A stretch of DNA of 64,000 nt from Coturnix japonica. Taxonomy: Eukaryota > Chordata > Aves > Galliformes > Phasianidae. A program made the translations under genes and the position numbers. The stretch spans positions 15,097,830 through 15,161,829 of the forward strand of contig NC_029521.1 of assembly GCF_001577835.2 (NCBI RefSeq). The letters are read 5' to 3'. The notes below the pieces were generated by a model, which was not told the origin of the DNA, made no database searches, and saw only the letters and a list, made by a program, of their open reading frames with translations. Each line of letters opens with the position of its first letter. Within the stretch, counting starts at the first letter, position 1. Positions 23,401-36,000 of this stretch are shown in pieces.

Positions 23401-26400
23401 GCTGCCGGAACATGGCAATGCTGAACACCTCTGAGACTAGGTGTGTCCGTAACAGGTGGGTCACTGTCTGGTGGATGTGGAAATCAGATGAGCGAACCCA
23501 GATTTTGGCCAGCAGCCAGTCATAGGTGGCATCTGAAGGAAGGAATATGGGATTTTCTGGCCCAGGCTTTTGACCAAGCTGAAAGAGATGAAAACGGTAC
23601 AATCCTCAAATTCATATGTGTTTAAGATGGGACGATAAGCAGTGTGCCCCTTTAAACACTCTGACAGCAAGCTCACCTGGATTGCAATGGGTACTATTTT
23701 ATTCTCCAGATTCTTGTACAGCAAACAGATGGGTGCAGCCAAATACTGTATTGTGCATGGGTCTGTCTTATTGGCATCCACACCATCCAGCAGTTCATAG
23801 TCCACAATGAAAATGTTTCCTTGCTGGAAAAAAAAGTGAAAAGGGTTTGGTGTGTTTTAACAGAGAGAGGAAAAAATGAAAGAACACAGCAAACAATGTT
23901 CCTGGTGGGAAGGACAGAAAAAAGACAGGGCTGCAGCTGGAAGGTGGATGAGAGAGGAAGAAGACAGCACTGAAAGAGGTTAAGAAATAAAAGTAGAAAG
24001 ACATGAGCAGTGAGGCTCAGAACTAAAGCTGGGGTGTCTTGGCCAGAGGCTGGTTCATGCCCTGCAGTTACAGGTGGCTTCTGGCCCACCCTTTCTCATG
24101 GAGGCCCAGGAGTGATGTTTGCCATCAGGACAGCAAGCACCTACCTCTACACAAGCTACCTGACTTGTGTCTGCTGGGTCTGACAGCAGGCCTCTCAGCA
24201 GGGAACGACTCTGTATTTGGCATTCATGCAGTGACACTGAGGTGCAAGAAAGTTTCATGCTATACTACGCCCCATGCTCATTGTACAGACAAAAGAAATA
24301 TACCATCTTCCTAGTCCTTCTTCAGAATTTAATTCAGCTCTGTGGGTGACAGAGGGTACCATCCTTCTGGGAAAGGGTAGAATGCACCTCTGACAGTCCC
24401 TGTCCTTTGAGACAAAAGAACTGCGAAGGATCCTTCACCTCCTGCTGGTATCCCTTTAACTTGACCTGGAGAAGGGCCTGGCCTGCAGCTGGAAGGAGGA
24501 GATGTGGGGCCTGCAGCTGGAAAGAGGAGATGTGGCTGAAATGTAGCTAGAAGAGGGAACAGAGGTCAGAGAACACAAGAAAGAGCAGATGGAATCCAAC
24601 TTCTCCCCATGCCCTACCTTCACTTCTTCCTCCAAGGTCAGGTTCCTCTCCAGGCTGCATTCTACCATATCCATGGTCACTGGCAACTTCTTGGGAATCT
24701 CCGTGCATCGCCGGATCAGCACAGGATTGCAGCCATTCAAAAACTGGTATCCAAACATAAAATCTTCTTTCCAGTGCTGCATCACATATTCTAAAGGAAA
24801 ACAAGTCTGCAGCATCAATATCACCGTATTTCAGATTTCTCAGTTTCTCCCCCACTCCTTTTGTTATACTGCACTGAAACATTCATCTTCTATGAAAAAT
24901 ATGCTCTCCATCTGCAGACCACCTCCTTATGTCTTCCACAATATTCTTCAGTCTTAGTCTTCAAACACTTGGGGTTTGTTATACAGACAGTTAAGCCCCA
25001 GATCAATGGCACAGGCAGGGGATGGGAAATACCCAAGGTGGGAATGGAAAGAACAGCAGTGACTGGAGCTGGGTAAGAAGTACCTGGAAACGATGTTGAC
25101 TCTGGCCTTCTCACTAGCACTGCTCATTGGCTGTTCTTTTTTTTTTCTGTTTATTTTTCAACTGTTAATACAAAGCAGATTAATAACTCCTCTGAATAAA
25201 ACACCAGTTTTGGGGACTCCATCTCCTTATTACATCTTTAGTAGTACTGTGTGTTTTACACACTGCAGTTCTGCACTTCCTAATGTCATTATTGCAACTT
25301 CAGACTACAAGTTGAGAGTCAGGAAACACATGATTAAAGAAAAACAAAATCCCACTGATGTTGACAGCTGGCACGACTGAAAAACGTAAACTTGCTTCTG
25401 CCGAGTCTTACCAATACTCAGACTGAGAAGTGCACTCACATAGCTGAGATCCATTCTTATAGTTTAAAACTCACAGAACTGGAGCTTTCCTTGTGGGTAT
25501 AGAAATACTATCAATGACATTAAATGTAGATTATATCTAATCCTTGTACTTTACCCCAAAATCATATAAAATGTAACAAATTGATGTAATTCATTTATAA
25601 TAGCTCCAGCCTCCTTATGTGCTTTATATTTTTGAAACCATAGAAATGCCTCCTATTTCTGTTAACTGGTCCTTAGTCAGCCTGAAAAGGGGCAAAACTT
25701 CAGAGCAGGAAGGAAAAGAATGTTCCTTTGCAGAGCCAGAATGAGTACACTTACACATACTTGAGAGGCTACATGCTAACTGAATACCAACATCCGTGAA
25801 TTTATTATATCCATTACTACAATAAAATATCAAATAATATAACTACAAGCCAGGGTAGCTGGTTGGGTTTGATTCACAAATCAAAGTCTTCCCAGCCCTG
25901 CTTTACAGAAATGACTCCATCAGCCCAACTCCATCTGCAACTCTTTTACCTGGACTTCAATTAACTGCTAAGACTTCACACCGAAAAGGATTGAGGAAAA
26001 GAATTTGGCCTTTGCCTTTTAACACTACATCAGTGGAATTTTTACCAGTACAAGGGACATTCCAGATAGCAAATATTCAAAAGCAAAAAAGAGAAACTCA
26101 GGCTCTTACTCAGGCTATGACTTTTCCTGGTAAGATATGAACACAAAATAGTACTACTATTATATACTAATAGTTTACTGTAGCATGTGTGATAAGTTCC
26201 AGTACGTTTTTGGAAAGAGATGACATTTTGGATAGATGCTGTAAGCCCTCTTAAGCACTAACTTGCGCTCATTCTCAGCAAGAATTACAGTTCTTCCAGC
26301 TGTGGTCAGATGGACTATTTTGTCTGCCGCAGGACTAGGTGAAGAAGTTGCAGCTCCCAGCTCATTCTCAGCCCTTTGCAACACGCCCCCAGACTTACTG

Positions 26401-29400
26401 GCCTGTTGGCTTGTAAGTTTTGTCAAAACAACTCATTGTGCCACTAAAAACATGCAAGCCACGGGCAGAGAGCTGGAACTGGAGGGTCTTTAAGGTCCCT
26501 TCCAACCCAAGCCATTCTGTGTTTCTATCATAACTAACTTCACTTTGTGGTCTTATGGGTGGTTGTACGATCAGCAACCTAAGATTACTGTCTGTTTATG
26601 GTAAACAGTGTGCATCACAAGTGTGTGTCAGCCTTTTCCTTTCTAATCAGATAAATTCAAGACAGAATATCAGTCCTGAAAATGCTGACAAACTCACCAG
26701 AGATCGTGTTACTGATTCTCACAAAGATCTTCTCGAAATCCGCAAAATCACTCCAGGAAGACTGGAACATGTGCATAAAACGGTTGATATAGAGATTCTC
26801 CATCCTGAAAAGAAAGCCTTGTACTGTCACATAAATGGTAGCTTTGTTGTTATTACATAGAAAACATTTATTTTGATTACATGTCAGTGGATTTAGAATC
26901 AGGTTTTCTTTCCACTAGTATCTTCAAATGTGCAAAGAAGTGACATACACCGCTTGAAGATGGGGAAGGCAATTAACAGAGAAAAGAAAGGTCACAGTGT
27001 CACTGCAAATCCTCCCAGACGGAGGGGGGAGGAGAGAGGGGGGATGCAAGAAGTCTGCAGTTGTAAATTATAAACTAAAACTGAGAGACCTTAAAATGAA
27101 CTGGATTAGAAGTAGCCAAAGAGGACAAGAAGCCCACAGAGTCAGCAAGTGGCATTCTGAAAGAGGATTCACACCAGCATAACCAGAAAATCAGACAAAA
27201 GAGTGACTGTTATACTGAGTCCAAACAATGGACATACAGAACAGCTGCCTCTGCTGCTACAGATATCAGTCAGAATAAGGAGAGGTACCTGGAGGCACGT
27301 TAGGAAACATTTGTGCAATTATCTATCCTGGACTTGGAGACAACCTCTTTGGAGGTCTCATCACCTCTGACAGGGGCACAGAAGGATTGTACAAGGAGCT
27401 CAGAATGGCCTTTCCTGAGCAGCAGGAGATGGAAGGAGTATTGTGCAGGACTTCCTGAACAGACAGTAAATGTCTGAATATCAGATGAACTTCTAAAGGA
27501 AGCACGGCCATGTAAGGTTTCAGACATGTCACGTCACTAAATGCACTCAGATAAGAAAATATTCACTGTTATTAGGAACCGCAGCTTTCTTAGAATGGCT
27601 GTAAAACCTGCTAGTTCTCTTATCAACATATGCTTGACAATATAATCCCCATCTGATCACTGAAACACTGAGAGGTACATCTTTCCAAAGTATGGGGGGA
27701 CCAGCATATTATCAGATTAACAGATGTAGGAATTACAGATGATCTCAAAGCAGCATTTCCTCATCTCCTCCTGTTCCACTATTTGTTACAGCATGACATG
27801 GCTCAGGCTTGTGAGACAGCTCAGAAGCAGACTCAGTGCCGAGGGTTTCGATTCACCCATTAACTTCGCACAGTTCCAGATTGCAGAGTGGGATTTTTCA
27901 GGCTCACCCAGTGGCCAGGACTCTGTTTTTTCAGTGACATGACAAGTTCAGGCAGGATAGTGACTTTGATGCCTGGAGCAGATTACTACCAGATGTGGTT
28001 AAATGATGAGCATAACCTACATCTGATGGGAATAGTTTTTCTTCGGCAGAGTCTCAAAGGTGCATTGTCACCACCAATAGCCAGATGTGAGAAGCATCTT
28101 CAGGGGGCAACTCTGAGTTACATCCAGATTCCTAAGGCAGTAGGTGCCAATAACTCTCCTTCCCATGCTTTTCAGCAGAGTCTTTAATCATTCTGTCTAC
28201 AGCCAAAACAGTGTCTAATGAGAATGCAGAGGATCTGCAAGTTCCAAGAGTGAAAAGCTTGAAACATCAATTAAAACAAATAAACAAAAAGATATTTTGT
28301 CCTTTAGTTTTTCCTGCTTTGTTTGACCACAGTTGCAGATAGGAGAAAAGAATCCAATTCTGAGATTCAGTGAAACCTGTAATGTGGTCACATCCTTACT
28401 CTGCACAAAAAAGTTTTTGCAAAATGCGTAAGGTACCACAAACACTTACGCTTTGGAGTAGTTCAGAATGAAGTCAATTCCTTTCTCATTGTCAAACTGG
28501 ATGTCACGGGGCAGTTCACTGTGACAATGGGCATCAATGCTCAGAGGAAAACCAGGGTGCCACTCCTTCCAGCTGAGAAAAGAGAAGTTGGATTAACTCT
28601 GTAGCTTCACCAGCACAGGAGCTGCATTTTTCTTTCACCTGTGCTGCTGCCATGACACAGCTATAAACAAAACTTGCATCAGACTCACTTGGGACAAAAA
28701 TACTGACTTATACTACAATAATATATACCAGTAGCCTATAGAAACATGAAGTACAACAGACAGCATCTACTTGGCCAACTTCCATCACAAAACTTGAACT
28801 ATCTTAATACCTGTGATATTTCCAAATGCCTGTCACAATTGGTTGGAACTGGCAGAAACTTCAGATTTACTGGGAAGTGAAAGGGGCACAAAGACAGCTG
28901 TACAATGCACATTGCTTGGTTACATCAACCTCATTTTTGAGGTTACAGTTTTGCAGAACTAAAACACAGCCATAACGGGGTGAAACAAACAACCTGGGAT
29001 TTGGAGCACGCAGCAGTGTGACATCATTTAGTTCATCATATTTGTGCAGTGGACACAGAAGAAAACAGGGGTTTTGTAAGTGACTTGCACCCTCTCAGAA
29101 GTCTCTGGTGTCCAAAAGCACACTCAGACAGTTACCTCCCTAAAGTAAAAATGCAATACCCAACTGGCTGTGCAGAAGTTGCTGGGCAGGAAAATCACGT
29201 GTCTCACATTCACAAACAATACCGTGAAATGACTAGCAGCTCAAAGTGTCAGACATGTGTCTCATTTCCCCCAAAAGGCAGCGCTACCAGAGGTGCATGT
29301 AGCCTGGGCTCAGCTCCTGAGCTCGCCTCCTGATGGCCATGGTACTCACCTTCTGCTCTGTACGACTTCCTACCACATTTTTACCTCAAAAGAAAAGAAG

Positions 29401-32400
29401 GCCATTTGTAACGGGGAATATTTCAGCAGTATTTCCAAATTGCCTGCACATACAGACTGCATTGTGCACTATCAGTTAAACATCTGAATTGCAAATTGCT
29501 ATTTTCCTGGAATTACCAATGGTTTTGCTTTCCTTTTTGCATGTGTAAACAAAATTTTGTGCCACCTATCTTTTTCATCTAGATTTTTCCCTGCTGTTTC
29601 CTATTATTTGTGATCAAGATCCTTTCTAGTCAAATTATATCAACAACACATTTGCCAAACATCAAACCATCAGCTCTGAGTAAAACCTCTATTAGTCTCA
29701 TCCTCATTCTCCTGATAAGGAGAGGGAAGCAAGAGAAACTTTTCTTCTTTTAACAGAAAGTATGTTCCTATAAAAAGGAAATGTGTGCCGTCTTCTGGGA
29801 TTGCCTACTGATAAAAGATTTTCCTGTTGTGACTTCTTAATTGGGAAAAAGCCTGTAACTCTATAAAGATGAATAACACCACTATGCTTTGATGGAACAT
29901 TCCAGTCTGCTCAAGCAAGGTTAGATCTTCCACCGCGCCCTGGTTCAAGAAGTGACTAAAACTCACTCCAGCAGCCACAAAGCTCCAGAATAAAATGACA
30001 TGTTGATATCACACTCCAAAACTGGAGTCCTGCTTGTAAAAGACAAACAAAGTCTACCTTTATCTTTTCACGAAAGCACAGCTGTAGGCCAGAGGACCCA
30101 TATAGGGACTGTACCACTGAATTTCACCCCACATCTTCTAGACAGGCTTATCTGAGATACAAGTATCTTGTAATGCAGCCACGTGCAGCAGGTGACAATC
30201 ATTTACAATGAACATCATCTAAGTAAAAAAGTACACGCAGCCAACATGCAAACTTAAGAGTTTTGTTTTACCAGTATTTCAGTATCTAGAGCAATATTAT
30301 TACCTGAACATGCTCTGCCAACCTCTGACCTGAGGACAACAGGCCCTGGCCTTTTGGGGAGCTATGAGAGACTCACCGGTACATTTTTTGACGATTCTCA
30401 AGCTCTTTGCGTCTGTGCTGCTTGAGTATCTGGGTCTTGTCATCCCGGGGGAGCTTTGCTATGAATGGGAGAAAGAAACAGTGTTATGAGGTTCCTTTAT
30501 CATTACCCAGGTCTTGAGAAGGACACCATTGTTTCAAAGCCTTCCAACTTCTGTCCTAAAACTTTACAAAATTTCTGTGAGAAAAGCTAACACAATCCTA
30601 TTTAGTACCTTCAGCTCCTAATGTGGTGATGCAAGGAGAAAATTGGTTAAGCTAAAAGCAACTATCTCATCTCTACATAAAACCTGAGCTCTTAAGGTAG
30701 ACACTTGATGTAAAATGGACTCAATAGGGTCATGGGACTTAATTTTGAATTTCAGCATCTGGAATAATTTTCATCAGTCAAAGAAATAACAGTATTACCT
30801 GGGACAATGTTGTAAGTTAAACTACAACACTAGTAAATATCTCCTATCCTCTCTCCTTGAGCTGTACTCTCCCCTACCAGCCTGAGGCAATAAGCACATT
30901 CTCCTGCCATGATTCACTGAGAACAGAAAGAAAACCCAGTGAGGCTTCAATTCCAGACAATTTGCTCTTCTGACCATGCTGCTAAATAACAGAGACTTCC
31001 TTAGCGATGAGGAGAAAGCACAAGGTACATGACTTGCTTTACATAGGCAAATGGAAAGGCAGATAAAGCCAGCAGTTTTGTGGGAATAGATATTTTGGGT
31101 TGGAAATACTGGAGGTAACACAACTGATAATATATATACATATGGCTAACATTTTCCAGCTGGCTGTGTTTATGGTACCAACAAAGTTTTGTTTACTTTT
31201 GTCCTTTATCTGAGCATACTCTGAATGCCATGCAAAGGTTATGGAAGTCTGGGATGTACAGAAAGAGGGAGGAGAGGTGGGAGAGCTCTGGGTGCCACAC
31301 AGGAGGTTTCTTATGGTGCTCACCTCTTCCATCTCGAAGGACAACCTCTTTTTCATCTGTAATCCAGCGGTAACATGGGAATTCAAGATAATCTCCCAGT
31401 GGTGTTTTGACAGTGATGTGCTTAAGGTACCAGTCATCTTGGTACCAATATTTTCGTTTCTCAATTTTTATTAGCTGAATTTCTCCAAGGTCTTCTTCCA
31501 CTGTCACATCATAAGAGTCAACCTAGAGAGCAGAAATAGTTATTGATACACTGCATACGAAGAAAGCAAAGCCAGCACTGTACAAACACACCCGGCCTTC
31601 CTTGTGGCCAGTATGGCATGGGTGCAACAGTACTTTTCTGATTCCAGTGGGGGAGAAGAAGGACAAGAACAAGGAGAAGGACAAAGGAGCAAATTACGTG
31701 ATTGCAGTATAACTGAAAGATGCATGAAATAAATAAGACCATGTAAAGCACTTCACAAATGTGGAAACATCTTGTATCTAATCCAAAGATGGTATCAACC
31801 CTTGAAATGTGTGCAAGTCTGAGAAAAAATCCGCAGACCATGAAAGCTTCTGCTACTGCAATAGATGAAAGAGGTACTGATTGGGCAAGTCTATTCAGAC
31901 TGCTGCACTGGAAGGAGAATCATGGGTTAACACACTGGATGGTGAACTCTTGGCTAAAGGATGGGTACTTCAGTCCCCTCACAAGGCTGGGGCTAACCTT
32001 TCCAGGACCTGTGTGATCTCCTACTGCATGCAGGAACAGCACTGAGCAAACTGCAGTTCTGGTGGTAATTGCACTGCTAGATAATATCAGAACAGAAAGA
32101 AATGAATAATCATTTTGCATATGGCCAGTAAGACACAGTGCAGCACTAAGCAACTCAGGAGAATGGGAACTGACTCTTGGTTTCCAACACTGTAAACAGT
32201 TCAGGGCAAAGGAGAGCAGTCAAACGCTCACTGTATAAGCTGAACTGCCACAGAAATCCTGAGAGCAGCACCCCCAGCCTGCCTGCTCAGATGATCCGGC
32301 TAAGCATAAGGTGGTTACAAGAAGAGACTGTATTCTCTTGTGGTTTTTCTCAGCACAGACAACACCCTTAGAAACATTAACCAGCTGCTGATACCCAAAG

Positions 32401-32971
32401 GGTGAGATACACTTCCTCTGCATGCTACAGTGTCTAATTGACCCTCCTGCCTGAGCGAGTCTTGTCGCTTGGCTCCTGGCCCAAACACCATGCTCTGCCT
32501 GATCTCTTTGGAGCACTCCCCAGCCAATCTGTATACACCCACTGTTACTGCCTTATTTACTAGGAAAAAATGCTATTTCAAATAAGAACTGAAACTGAAA
32601 AGTGAAGCAAGATTAAATTTCAGATAGGAAAAGAAAAAAGTATGAATTTTAAATGCCTCCAGATGGCAACTATTAACCTTAACAGTTACAAAAGAAAGAT
32701 ACATGGCAACTTGCATCTATATGATTAGAAGAACACACATACTAAGAAGCATCCCTTTCTTTCCCATTTTAACACCAGTTTCCTATGTTATCAATGCAAT
32801 GTACCCACTCTACAAGCTATGCATGTATTACTAGCTGTGCTGATCATTTTAGGATGAAGGCATCTATATGTCCACCAAAGTTTGAGATGGCAGACCTCAG
32901 TTCTCTCATACCCCACCACATGAAACTACCACCTTTCATGACTCATCTAATTGACTCATAGAATTGAGAAA

Positions 32972-33066
<95 letters not shown>

Positions 33067-36000
33067 GAGAGAAGGCTTTGAAATCCATGCTGCAGATAAT
33101 AAAACCTTGCCTTTGCCTGTCTTTCTCTGTGATGTTCATCAGTCAACTTTGAAACTGTTCAGGCTATGATCAATAAACTGCATCTCCTATGAGGTTGCTT
33201 CATACCAACAAAGACAAAGGGATTTCTTCTTATGAGCAGCCTAACTTCACTTAAACACAAATATTTAAAATCAATTTTGGCACCACTTTGATTCACCGAG
33301 ACTTAACAGACTAATATCAGTCAGAGCTATATTCCCACTTTCCTACTAAAGCCAAAGTCAAAGAACAGTTTCTATTGAAGAGAACACTCATCTGGACTTA
33401 AATCAGAATTTGCTATGCTGATGTCAATAGCAGGCCTATCCACACAAGGTGGTAGCACGTGGGGGAACTGTGCTTCACAAAAACAGCATGGCAGTCCTTG
33501 GCAAGCCTGGCATGACACCATCTGCCTGCAAGGCAGGAGCTGGGATGTAAAAATCACATAGCTAAGATTTCAACTGACAGATTAAAGTGGTGTCTCTGAC
33601 TTTTCCTTGCATCTCCCAGCAGAACAGAAGTCATTCTTTTAGTAGAGCCAGTACATACACTCATTTTGAGAGTTTACATTGCTGAACCTTCAGCCCTTCC
33701 ACCCCCTTCACTCACACTATTCCGAACATCTAGAAGGATAATGTACACACGTAAATTCATTCCCTTGGTCTTTCAAAAGTTTGAACCAGCTCTGGAGACT
33801 GAAAAACACTGACTGGCTTTTCCCAGAAATCACCACAGTAATAGTAATAGTAATCAAAATCCTCATTTACAAGTACCCATTTAGATTGTTTCTATACTTT
33901 ACAGAATCTGACTTTACATAAATCTACACTTACATGAACACATCTAGGATTAAAATAGAAGCAGTGATGCGAGCCTGACCCAAAGAGTTGATCCAAGTGT
34001 CACACTGGCAGCCAGACCTTGGGCACAATCTCATTCCTCCAGTAGCAGTCTCTTTGCAAGTATTAGAAGAGCCCTGAAATAGCTTAATAAGTCATTGTCA
34101 GCCTAAATGCTCCCAAGGGGCTTTAACTGTTTTATGATCATCATGATCCTGTGTTAATGGCAACCTCCGACACGAGGTGACTCCTCACCCAGCTTCCCCT
34201 GCCTCTGAGCCAGAGTGGCCAAGGGCTGACCTGAGATCAGCAGATGCAGTTTTGCTCGTGCAGTAAAAGTGTGGCAAGCTGTACAGACGGTGCAAGGCTC
34301 AGAAAAGCAGTTGTGTTTTTTCTGTTGTTGCTCAATGGTTTTGTTGCATTTGTGTTATGAGGTATCATGCTAAACCGCATTGCACCCCCGTGTCTGTTGG
34401 TAAGCCATAGAAGCTGGGGATTTTTAAACATTTGGCTTCAGAGAGAGAGAACATAGAGAATGAAGGCTGTAGGACTGTCTGAAGTCCCTTAGCACCCCAT
34501 CTGAGCGATTTACCCTTCTGCAAAATCCAAGCTCTTTATGGCAGAGAAGCACCTGGTGCTGCAAAAGGAGCAACAAACCAGCACGCTCTGCACACACAAA
34601 GCCCAAAGGCACACAGAACTGCTGTCCTTCTGGAAGCACTGCTGAGTGCGTTTCAGCAAAAAGCAGATGGAAGAGTAACAGGAAGTAGGCAGAGAACTGA
34701 GGGACACCATGCACTCACCCTGAAATTGCTTTGCACCAACAGGAACTTACTCAAAAGACAGTGAGTGAAGAAAAGCAACTCCAGCTTTCTAAACTGCCCA
34801 TTTCCAGTGCTTGGAGTAAGTCAGAATGAAACTAAAATTGAATACTGTCATTGTGAAAACTCCTCCTAGCCTTCCTACATCCCTTCCCTTCTATTAGCAT
34901 TTGGCACGCAGATCCGCTCAGAGCTGGTTGGAGCCCTCATCCAGCATATCTAGGAAAACTCACCTTCTCTTTCATTTAAATGAAGCCATTCCCAGGATAA
35001 TGGAACTACTGAGAGCAGTCCAACATTTAGTAAAGAAATTGGGAAGTGACAAAGTTTTACAAGACAGTACTGTAGAATTCTGGTTATCTGTGGAAAAAGT
35101 GCTCTATCATTATTATTTGTTTCAAATATCACCACACTGTAATTATTTGGAAGGAAAAGGAAATTATAGGAATGCTACTGAAATGCCAAAGGCAGAACTG
35201 GTTTCAACTGTCACAATTCACAAAGCAGCTAACTTGGAAGTCTTACAGTGCTCTTCAGTATTGTTTGCTTTTTGTTCCTTATCTCTATTTTTTTTCTTCT
35301 CCTTCCTCCTTCCTTTGCACAGCATCTCAGTGAGATTCCCAGTGTTTTGGGCACAGTGTTACCTGAACAGGTGCCTGGAAGAATGCACAGCATTGCCAAG
35401 GAAACACTGCCCGCAATAGCACAGCTTCACACATCATGCTACAAGTGACCTATATGGCAGCCATCTTACAGAACACACTAAGGAAGGACCACATGTGGAA
35501 ATAATTTGGACAGTAAAAAAAGCCAAGGATTAGTCATGGACTTTTGCACCCAGAAAGAAGTTTGACAAAAAAGAGAAAAAAAGAGATTGTCCCCGTCTCA
35601 GCTTGCTCACGTAATAATACATTTTGTATAGAATGTTAAGCAAGCTTTTCAAACAGGTAAAGACTTTCAAATCCACTTAGAAGCTGCATTCCAAAGGAGA
35701 ATGTATGTGGTTCCAGGTGCACATATTGTCTGCTGCAGGGCTCCTGCACTACACAAAGTCCAGCTCCTCCTACCCTTACCCATCAGAGCCCAGCACTCCT
35801 GGACCCCCATCTGCAGCCTGAGGATGTGGAGCAGGGTACCCAGGCACTGGAAAGCAGGGGCCAGCCCTCCTAGGAGCACAGTCTCATCCTGAGCATGTAG
35901 AACACATCTTGAGGTTTTCTTCCATCACTCTCGCTAGTATTGTTAAGCTTTGTTCATAATCACCAGATAAAATAAGAAGAGGGGGATTGGATCTTGATGA

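Noticed and set aside
32943-33169. Four overlapping frames rich in KERK or SFFL
   Set aside because: They are translations of the (AAAG)n microsatellite.
34901-35419. 172-codon plus-strand frame in ALOX5 intron 1
   Set aside because: No domain, no splice support, opposite strand to the host gene.
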